From Nipponacmea schrenckii (Eukaryota; Mollusca; Gastropoda; Lottiidae): a stretch of DNA of 64,000 nt. The DNA lies in the NCBI GenBank assembly GCA_030562195.1, contig JAUJPP010000005.1, positions 30,553,106-30,617,105 of the forward strand. Direction: 5' to 3'. Positions 39,001 through 51,000 of this stretch are shown here, piece after piece; position 1 is the stretch's first letter; the number at the start of each line of letters is the position of its first letter. Position numbers and translations under genes: made by a program. The notes below the pieces were generated by a model that was not told where the DNA came from, ran no database searches, and saw only the letters and a program-made list of their open reading frames with translations.

Positions 39001-42000
39001 GGTCAACCTGGTGACTGTATTACACAGCATCCTGCTCTTCTTATGGTGTGTTTAGATCAAGGTGTGCTGGATCTTGCCTACAGTCATTACAAGCAGCACT
39101 ATGGATAGCTGAACAAATCTCAAATGCGTAAGTGAACATATTTGAGAAGTAAAACCATCTTTTGCAACAAATAAATTTTTAACATGAAGTTGAGTATCTC
39201 ATAGCATAATACTTTATCACATGTGTATGTTTTCCTAAACAATTTAAATAATGTCAAATAATGCAGCATTTAAGTATGCATTCTAAATAAATATTAAATG
39301 AATTTTTGTTATAATTATATTTCAGGCAGCACAGACTGAGATACTAGTATACTGCATAATACCTTGATTTGTATAGAGGATATGGATTTCCTTAGCAAGA
39401 AGAGCAGGGACCTACTGCCTGAGTTTGATTACAATTTCCATCACCATATGATGGAGGTGGCTGAATAAACTGTAACATTATATTAGTTATCTCTTTTTAT
39501 TTCTTATGGTTCAGAATAAGGTTAACTAAATGATAATGACATGGTCCTGGGCCCTCCAAACCTTGGGGAAAATCATAGATACAATGACAAAACAAATTCA
39601 TAAAAGATAGCAATGCGATGCATTGAAATACGCCCAAATGGCAGCCATACTACAGATACATATGTTAAAAGATTTTTCTACGTTTAACGATATATCTCGG
39701 TTAAAAGTATCCTACAACACAAAAATCAGATCAGATCAACTTTAAGTCCCCAATAACCCACATGCCAAATATTTTAATGACACCATATCTAACAAACGTT
39801 ACAGAAATAACATGATGGCGATTAGCAGTAAGTCATGCTAGTTTACCGGGAAATTTATCGCAGGAATTATTGATTGATACACGACTTTCACAAAAGGTTT
39901 GCTTCTATTATAAAAGATACATTCACAATTTCAAGCAGGTCGTCGGCAGATGTCAAGTGTTCTGAAGTTAAAACTAAATAAAACTTAGGTCTACAAAAGC
40001 CAACGTTTACAAGCGATATCTGATTTAAGCTATTGATATCGGGACGAATCAAATAAATTTTAGTAAGATAAAACCTTTATTAGGCCTACCGGTATTTAAA
40101 TATTTTGTCGATATGAGGATATGGCCCTCCAACATAATGTAGGGTAGGACATCCATTTCAGAATTTGACCTACTTAATCGGAGATTTCTTTGGAAAGTCA
40201 GTCGAGAAGACTGTCATCAACATATTGACTCAACTCCCTATTTTACATATCATAATAACATTGTTTGACAAATGCACTGCATACTTTGATAATATAACAA
40301 CACAAACACAAACCTTCGTGAAATATAAAAAGAAAGAAATTTAAGCTGTAGAAGTGACAAGATCGACATAATTTATTAAATTTTAGACTCTGCAATCCAG
40401 TCCTTCTGATATCTATGTAATAGTAATTAGTCTGGGTGACAGAGACTACAATTCGCGGGTTTATTGAATTCATGCGTTCGGATTGGTTGTGACGTCGAAA
40501 AAGGGGAGGTCTGTCGAATTGTAAATATTGTCGACTGGAAAATAAGTACAAGACTGTTACCCTGAAGTTTTATGCTATATCTCTGCCAAAAATTGTCCGA
40601 TCAGCACCAAAATCAATAGGGATCCTGTTTGTAATGTTATTAACCCATATAACAAAACTAAAAGATAGCTTGCCAGGCAAGGTAACATACGCCCACTGGC
40701 AGCATTGAATCAGTGGCGGAGCCAGGTTTACGTCCCAGGGGGGGCGAGATTTCTGAGGTTGCCCGAATTTCGAACTTAGTTATGAGAGTTTTCTTCGAGA
40801 GAAACACTATTGTTATTGGCAGAGTATTTTCACTCTTTCTAGAACACATGATACTACCCCCTTAGGAGATCCATAAGTATTCAGTTTAATTTACGGGATG
40901 TACTGTTTTCACCCGATTTTGAATGAGATTTTCGGCTAATGGATATGTTATGTTTGTATGGATTTTATCATTTCGATTTTTTTTTTAAATTTCAATTATC
41001 ATAGATATCAACTTTAGTCATACATAGCTTTTCTCCTTTTTTTCATCGTTGAAAACGTCTGAATGACTTTGTCGAAATCAACATCTTTGGCAAAATTCCA
41101 GGTGTTATTCTAACGAAATTTCACTCTGAAATGATCACAGCTAGAGGACACGCAATGTTATGTGATTATAATGATAATTATGATCTTTTTTCCAAGGGAA
41201 GTAAGCTAGGGAACTCATGTGTTTTTAGTTGAAACCTTATCAAACTTATTTATTTTACATTTTTTTATTGGTGGAATAATAGTTTAGAACTTTTTTTTAC
41301 ACAAAAAAACCCAAAGTGATTAAAATGATCTATTTTCCAAGGGAAGTAAGCCAGGGAACTCGTGTGTTGTTAGTTGAAACCTTATTAAACTTATTTATTT
41401 TACATTTTCTTATTGGTGGAATTTTTATTGATTTATTTGATTAATAAATGATCTATTTTCCAAGGGAAGTAAGCCAAGGAACTTGTTAACTTTTTAGGTG
41501 AAAACTTACCGAATTGTCTTAATTTAAGGCAATTCAGGCACCGATTTCCATTTTTTTTAACAAATATTGTATGTCATACAATATTTATTGAAAAAATTGA
41601 AATATGTGCCCGAATTGTCTTTTTTTGGTTGTGTAAAAAAAAGTTATAAACTCTACTTTCGGGCTGCGATTTCAATTTTTGAAATATGTAAAATATAATC
41701 ATAGCAATGACATTCGGGCAGTGATTTCGATCCTTAAATAATATGAATTATGAAATATTATTATAGGAGAATAAAATTGGGCTATCAATTTAAAAAAATA
41801 CAGTTATAGTAATATAGGATATACGGGCAAAGATATGATTTCATTTTTAAATTCCAAAAAAAAAAAAAAAATTGGGCCGTTAAAATTTTTTTTTTTTAAA
41901 TGCCTTGCCCGAAAAACTAGCCTTTGGGGCTGCGAGGGGGGGCAGCTGCCCCCTCTGCCCCCCCTGTGGCTCTGCCACTGCATTGAATTTGAAAAATAAA

Positions 42001-45000
42001 TAGAGCAATGACTCAAAAACATTCACTAAATGGATATTGAAGTCAAGGGCAAAAACTCAAAAACACAAAGTTTCATCAAAATCCATTGAAAATTGTAGCT
42101 TCTATTGAACCCACAATAAAATTCTTACTAAGTCAAAGCCAATAACTAAAAAACTGTTCATCGCAAAATCTTCAAATTCGAACTTGACCGTTTTCTGCAA
42201 TGCTCACACCAAGTTTCATTTAATCCATTGAAAATTGTAGCTTCTATTTTGTCTACAACAAATATAGAGGCAGGGGCAATCACTCCAAAACTGTTTATCG
42301 CAAAATCGTCCAAATCGAACTTGACCACCCTCTTATCAATTCCATTGCTCATACCAAGTTTCATTAAAATCCATAGATAATTGTAGCTTCTATAGTGTCT
42401 ACAGAAAATGAATTTTTACGCAATTTTACTTAGTCAAGGCCAATTACTCATAAACTATTCATCAAAAAATCGTCAAAATTTGAATTCTGATAAAAACTGT
42501 AGCCTATATCGTAAATATAACCCAAATTTGACGCGTTTTTACTAAGTCAAGGGCAATAACTCAAAATCTGTTCATTCGATAACTTCCATTTTGGAACTTG
42601 ACCGAGATATCATCAATATATACATGTATACCAAGTTTCATTAAGATCGGATAAAAACTGTAGCCTCTATCGTGGATACAACCCTAATTTGATGAGTTTT
42701 TACTAAGTCAAGGCAATAACTCAAAATCGGTTCATGCAATGATTTCCATTTTTGACCTTGACAGTGATATCATCAATAAATACATGTATACCAAGTTTCA
42801 TTAAGATCAGATAAAAACTGTAGCCTCTATTGTGGATACAACCCAAATTTGACGCGTTTTTACTAAGTCAAGTGCAATAACTCAAAAAACGTGCATGCGA
42901 TAATTTCCATTTTCGAACATGACCGAGATATCATCAATATATACAGGTATTCCAAGTTTCATTAAGATCGGATAAAAACTGTAGCCTCTATTGTGGATAC
43001 AACCCAAATTTGACGCGTTTTTACTAAGTCAAGTGCAATAACTCAAAAACCGTTATGCGATAATTACCATTTTCAAACTTGACCGAGATATCATCAATAT
43101 ATACATGTATACCAAGTTTCATTAAGATCGGATAAAAACTGTAACCTCTATTGTGGATACAACCCAAATTTGACGCGTTTTTACTAAGTCAAGGGCAATA
43201 ACTCAAAAACCCTTCATGCGAAAATTTCCATTTTTGAACTTGACCGAGATATCATCAATATAAACATGTATACCAAGTTTCATTAAGATCGGATAAAAAC
43301 TGTAGCCTTTATTGTGGATACAACCCATATTTGACGCGTTTTTACTAAGTCAAGGGCAATAACTCAAAATCCGTTCATTCGATAATTTCAATTTTCGAAC
43401 TTGACCGAGATATCATCAATATATACATGTATACCAAGTTTCATAAAGATCGGATAAAAACTGTAGCCTCTATTGTGGATACAACCCAAATTTGACGCGT
43501 TTTTACTAAGTCAAGTGCAATAACTCAAAAACCGTTTATGCGATAATTTCCATTTTCGAACTTGACCGAGATATCATCAATATATACATGTATACCAAGT
43601 TTCATTAAGATCGGATAAAAACTGTAGCCTCTATCATGGATACAACAAATGTGGACGGACCGACGGACGGACCGACGGACGGACGGACAGGGGCGACGGC
43701 AATATACGTCCACATTTCCATGTGGGCGTATAAAAAGATCCATTGAGAATTGTAGACTGTAGAGTGAGTGCAAGAAAAATGTGAACAGACACACACACAC
43801 AGACAGACAGGGGTGATCACAATATACGACCAAAATACATTTTGGGCGTATAAAAAATCCAATTATTTCTTGATATTTTAGAGTTCACTTTAGGTATCCA
43901 AACCGTAACAAAGTCTCTGCTTTATTTGGATGTTCATATTTAAATGCTAGTGGTGGTGGAACATTGACTGTTTCAGGCTCGTCTGTTATTGTCCCATCCA
44001 AACAAGCCTGGCAGACCTCTCCCAATAATTGGTTGATAAACACTGAAAGAACAAACAAAAGGGATGTATTAGCTTATGTAAATTTGGTTTGTATCAGTTT
44101 CGTGTTTACTGAAAAATTTAAAAAAAAGAAATACCCATTCTTGTTAAACTCCTCTACCTGATTTGCAAATTTATTGAAATGAAATGCTGGTATGAGTATT
44201 CTGTAAGGGTAAAATACAATATATGTGCAATTGAAAATAAAAACTTTGATTAAAACAGTGTTTTGTATAAGTTTACATTGCATTAAGATTAAAACAATCA
44301 ATGAGAATTCGCCAAACAAGTCCAAAATTATGGTTGAAAATTGCTCTTTGTAAAAATAAATTTAAAAATCATGTATGCTCATGTTGATATTTTCAAAAAA
44401 GACATTCCTAGACTACAGTACTATTTTGAGGATGCTATTCCAATTCTCATAAAATATTGCTAAAAAGACCTTGCTTAGACAATAGACCTAGAACAAGTAG
44501 GCCCACCCTTCATCGGTCAAGTCTATAATAATATTAATTTGTGTTTACAATAATAATATAGAATTCTTAGGCCTGGATCTAGGCCTAGTTATTCTATTCA
44601 ACTCTATTCTGCTCAACAGTGTTAATTATTTCTTTGGTCTTACGTAAAAACAAATATAAATGGAAAGTTTCAAACTTACTCTGGCTTTTTCCCGTTTGTC
44701 AAAACTCAAACTGTCAGTGTCAAACTTCAAAGGCTCACGCTTTGTTGGCACTGAGACATCGTCCTCAATATCCCTGCCCCCGGAGCCTTTGGATTTCTTA
44801 AATAGGGTCCGAACTGCATCTTACTTCAAAAGCTGTATTCTTGTCAACTGTGTCCCCATTTTAGACATGAACATGGGTGTACTGTCGAAGCAGTACTCGG
44901 TGAAATTTACACTGGTCCATTTAATTTGTAGATGTCTAATCCGTACGGGTATTTTGGACCTTTTCCTCTCAAATTCGTCGTAATTTCTGGTCATGGGGGA

Positions 45001-48000
45001 ACAGGTGAATACTGACATTCATGTTGTCATTTTTTTTGTTCAAACAATCACCTACAACAAATCTTCGAGGCATTTTGCATAAATATTTATTCCTTTCACA
45101 CCATGATCAATGGCGCTTGTTTACAAATCATTACCGTGATGATGTCATATCCGCCTTCTCCACTTCCACTCAACTATTGATCGGGGAAATTCGCGCGCGA
45201 ATATTTAAAACACGAATAACTTCGTTATAAGTTATTTATTTATCATAATTTACACATTTTTTTGTTTAGTGTTATATTTACTATTCATTGTACGAAAGTA
45301 CCCTGTGGAGTGTCAGCTTCACTTTAAGTGTTTTATGATTAACTACTTTATTTTGGGGATTTACAGTCCAACAAACAAGTTGTAGAATCTGCTCTTTCTG
45401 ATTGTCATTAACAATTAATCAAGGACAAATTTATGACCATCTCATGCTGACAGTCCACAGTTTTAAACACCAAGAACCATATTACAATTAATTACTTTAA
45501 CAGACCCAGGTCATAACATTGCTAAAATACTCTGGGTTTCAGCCACCAAGAGAAATTATTTTTATCAGATTTGATGTTTTTCTCAAGATAATTCTTCTGA
45601 ATTTTGCGATATTTATTCAATGCTATTAAATGAATCAAAATGCAAAGAGTAGGTAAAAATATATTGATGATAAATTTTACTAATATTCATTCTACTTAGT
45701 TTGACTAACAAATCATTTCTATATCGAACCATTAAACATATTCAACTTGACTAAAAAATTATTTTTAGATATATGTTGAACCACAAAACACATTCTGATT
45801 GACTAACAAATCACTTCCATATATCGAACCACAATACATATTCAGATTGACTAACAAATCATTTCTATATCGAACAACCAAACATTTTCAAATTGACTAA
45901 CAAATAATTTCTATATCGAACAACCAAACATATTCAGATTGACTAACAAATAATTTCTATATCGAACAACCAAACATATTCAGATTGACTAACAAATAAT
46001 TTCTATATCGAACAACCAAACATATTTAGACTGACTAACAAATCAATTCTATATCAAACAACCAAACATATTTAGATTGACTAACAAATCGATTCTATAT
46101 CGAACTACAAAACATTCAGTTTGACTAACAGATCATTTCTATATCGAACAACCAAACATATTTAGACTGGCTAACAAATAGTTTCTATATCGAACTACAA
46201 TACATATTCAGATTGACTAACAAATTATTTCTATATCGAACTACAATAGGCCTACATATTCAGATTGACTAACAAATCAATTCTATATCAAACAACCAAA
46301 CCTTATTTAGATTGACTAACAAATCATTTCTATATCGAACAACCAAACATATTTAGATTGACTAACAAATCATTTCTATATCGAACAACCAAACATATTT
46401 AGACTGGCTAAGAAATAATTTCTATATCGAACTACAATACATATTCAGATTGACTAACAATTAATTTCTATATCGAACTACAAAACATATTCAGATTGAC
46501 TAACGAATTATTACTATATCAAACAACCAAACATATTTAGACTGGCTAACAAATGATTTCTATATCGAACTACAAAACATATTCAGATTGACGAACAAAT
46601 AATTTCTATATCAAACTACAATACATAATATTGACTAACGAATGATTTCTATATCAAACAACCAAACATACTTAGACTGGCTAACAATTAATTTCTATAT
46701 CTAACTACAAAACATATTTAGATTGACTAACGAATGATTTCTATATCAAACAACCAAACATATTTAGACTGGCTAACAAATGATTTCTATATCAAACAAC
46801 CAAACATATTTAGACTGACTAACAAATAATTTCTATATCAAACAACCAAACATATTTAGTTTCATAAACAAATCACTTCTATATATCGAACCACAAAACA
46901 TATTCAGATTTAATAACAAATCGTTTCTATATCGAACCACAAAACATATTCAGATTGATTAACAAATCACTTTTAATTATCAAACCACAAAACATATTCA
47001 GATTGACTTACAAATCATTTTTAATTATCAAACGACAAAACATATTCATGAACAACAAATCCCAACAATTTATCAAGCAAAAGATTCAGTTTATAACAAT
47101 CAGTTCATAACCTAATTTGAAGCACAAAATACTTTAAGTTTGAATACGGTAATGCATTAAACCGTAAACACAAAAATAATGCATCAATTTGTTGAAATGC
47201 ATCCTTAAGTGTTTTTAATTGTATTGGTATTAACTCTTCAAATGCCACGGGCGCATATATGTGCCTGCCGGCTCAAACGCCACGCAGATATGCGACACGA
47301 GTTGTGTTCTTACTAAAATCCTATTTAAGAACAAACTTCCAATCGCAGCAACAAATGCACCTCACCATTAGAGAGCTGAAGGTCAAGGCTATCTCTAGAT
47401 GTAAACAAAGCCAGGTGGTTGTTCTGGAAAAATTAGAGAAATTTTCGTTTGAAAATGACCAAAATTCAAACGTATTCTACAGTTGACATTGCATATATTG
47501 TTCAGTACAGTGATGGAATAACGGCATATAGTGTTTTCAGTGAAGATTTTGATTTTGAAATCGATTTTGGAGGACGACTTATCGCTAAATTCGACACAAA
47601 TAATAACAAAAAAAGCCCCGGTCTAGACCACTGTTGACGAGAATCGGCCCTCCGGTTTCACACCTGTCCCGATTTCAAAATTCTAATCAAGGTAGGCTTG
47701 CCAATAAATATTACATTTCAAAGGTTATTTTATCTGTGAAAATACTGTAAAATGACATAAATATAATGGATAGGCCTAGTCTACTGCAAAATACAAATGA
47801 ATGGGGGTCTAATTGATTTTTGTTCTTCCTTGTCTGAAATTTTACTCTGAATTTACTTTTTTTGTATTATAAGCTACCTGTTTACCTGAATTTCATACCT
47901 GTAGGCCTGTCATTTCATTTTTGGAATTGTTTGGAAAATATGGTCTTATATTTGTTTTTTATTAAAAACATCATTTACAATAAATAGAAGGAAATTTAAA

Positions 48001-51000
48001 GCCTAAATCTGAAACAAATATTGCATTTAGTAACTATTGTCAGGTATCCAGGTAATTTTGGTGGTAAATAATGCTCTTAAAAAATTTTTTTTACAATAAT
48101 AATAAAATTCATCCATTTTGTGACAATTTTCATATCAGGTAATTTATTCTATCTTGTAATGTTATGAAGTTATAGTCAACATGTATTTTTTGTTGCAATG
48201 TCAAAAAACAATCTGGCCGGTACAAGTAGTTCAATAAAAACAATGTGGCGTTTGAAGAGTTAAGAATAAATGTATAATTCCAAAAGGACTAGGACCTGCC
48301 AAAAGGGATTCAGATAAAAATTAACTTGTACTTGATCTTTATATATAAGTCAAGTATTTTCTACACAACTGAGATTTGTCTTCAAGTTCACAGTATTGTT
48401 TTAAACTCAGTTCTGATCACATTTGAACAAATTCTAATACTAGGGCATTTCTTTCTATGACAGTAAAAGTATCAAGCTTCATTTCCTCCCAGTATGGAAT
48501 GTGTACTTTTCAATTTAAATGATGACAGTGAACTAATTATCACCTTATTATAAAACTATCAAACTCAGTGACCATATCAGACCAAACTGAACCGGCCGAC
48601 TTGTGTGTAGGACTGTTTATCGGATTTTAGAGGGATTTTGATGTATAGGTATGACACCAGGTAAGTCCACTGATGGATATATACCGTTATTGTCCAAATT
48701 TGAGTGAACTTAAATTTTTATGTTCGTTCTAATGCCTATTATCCCTTTAAAACCCAATTTACGTTTAAACCGGAAGTGAAGCAAAAATTTTTAACTCTGG
48801 CAATGTTTTCAAAATGACACTTCTTTGCACCCAAATTTTCAAATCAATCACTCTTAAAATATCTAAGTTGCAAAAATAGTGCAATATACGGCTTAAAAAT
48901 GTATGCTATGAATTTTCGAATTTCAAATTTTTTTAATTGCTATCTGGTTGGAAATTATTTCACGTTTCCAAAAATGCAAACCCGAAGAAAATCGAGCCAA
49001 AATTGCTACCTCTAGATCCAATTTTCTACTTTTTGCACATGTGGCACTTGCTATTTAGCAACAATGTTCCAAAATATCTTTACTGAATACGTCGCCACAA
49101 CAGAAGGTCACGGAATGTTAAACAGTTGCTGCAACTATTACAGTTTAGGCTGTATACTCTGCACAGTTTTCGAAAAAAAAGAATTGACAAACCGAAAACA
49201 AACTGGGACTTCGCTAAAAGCAAAGTCCCACAAAAAATAATAGGCAATAAGTTTCAGACTAGGGGGATTACACTCGCACCCAGTTTCATCAAAAATCTAT
49301 TAAAAAAAACAGCTCTGTCATACCACAATAAATTCAACACATTTTGAAGAAAAGGGGCATAAACTTGAATATTTTTCCATTGGTCTGATTTTCAACAGGG
49401 TTCATCCTTGGGTTAGAACAAAACACTCACACCAAAATTCATCAAAACACGATGTGTGGGCGTATAAAAAATATTATCCAATAAAAATTAAATTCTTTGA
49501 ATCCATATTTTGAGACATAATGCAAGACCACAAAGCAAGTGCTGTTTTGTCAGTAAGACAGTAACTGGGTTGTAATTATGCTCTTTTTGAATTTTCTGAT
49601 GTATTTCATTATCATAGAAAAATTTGCCTTAAAGCCATCAGTACGAGGAATTCGCTGTTTTGTCATCAAAATTGAAATAAGACAGGGATAACTCATTCAT
49701 CATATAGCTTCAAGAGACAATGTGCACCAAATTACGTTATAGCTAAAAAAAAAATTTTTTTAAATGTTCCTGTTTCCTGAACAACATCTGAAGGCTGTTC
49801 ACCTTTAAATTTAATATAGGATCACAACAATTTCCATTTGCATTCTCTAACAATTGGCATTACATGACAGGATTGTTTCTTTTTAATTCCTGTGACATTG
49901 AGTCATAACCCTTTCACACTGCAAAAAGTTACGCCCTTTTATCCAGTTCTACCTTGGTTATAGAAAGAAAACTATATTCATTTGAGTAACAGTACTCAAA
50001 ATTTAAAAATTCTTTATAAATTGAATATAAAGAAAGACAGTCATAACTGAACACTCCAGTTATAGCTTCTATAGTTACTATCATATCTAGGATAATCTGC
50101 AATCAGTACGAGGAATTCGCTGTTTTGTCATCATAAATGAAATAAGACAGGGATAACTCATTCATCATTTTGCATGCTCTTTCTAATAACATATACCAGT
50201 ACTTAATTTTTAGTAAAGAATTTAGCAAAGAATTTTTTCAGACTTGAGAATAACTTTATTGTGAAATCCTAAATACAGTCCCTTACTACCGTATAATAAA
50301 CAATGTTCTACTGCAACTTACGTTCCTTAAACATAGAGGTATTGAAGAAGATAAGATTGACAGGAATACGAAGGGCTAAAGCTACGGTAAGGCCACACTT
50401 TTTTTTTGTTTTTGGAGTACAGGCACCCTATCTTTAAATTCACAATCGGAGGACGAAATAAAAATTAACTTTCACTTTTCAATTTTTTTCTTTTTCTGAT
50501 ATCAAGACACAATTTGTTCTTACGTCGGAAAATTAAAAAAAAAACTGTTCTAGATACGTTAACATGTTAAAGTTTGCTATTTCTCCAACACAACAAAATA
50601 ATTCACCCTTCAAAATATTAGTTGTTTGAGCTCAATTCAATCCATTTTTTTTTTTTTGGAGTAGGCCTACGATCTGAGAACTGTTCCGAGAATGTTTTCA
50701 CAAAATTCATCCATACCGTTCTCAGAACCGTTAACACAGAGTAAAGATAATATTTTCTAATAAATGAAAGATTTGGAAATAAAGTACTTGTCCGATGCCC
50801 GAGTAATGAAATTTTGTTTGTCAGCACATTTTATGACAAGTGTTGCACTTGTTTGAAATTTGCGGGGCGTTCAAAGATTTCTTTCTTTCGTTTCCATTGA
50901 AATCATAATTATTGGAGGCTGTAGCCCCGCAGATTCTCGTAAATATGCACTGCTTGAATACTTCTGACAGTTCAGAGATTATTATTAACAATGATCAGCG

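Noticed and set aside
42480..43640. Regular ~160-bp repeats resembling a CRISPR array
   Set aside because: No unique spacers between constant repeats; the whole monomer is repeated and it ends in HINE 3' structures in a eukaryotic genome.
44660..44983. 107-codon plus-strand ORF
   Set aside because: It is antisense to the THAP pseudogene exon, whose minus-strand frame has family motifs; the plus frame has none.
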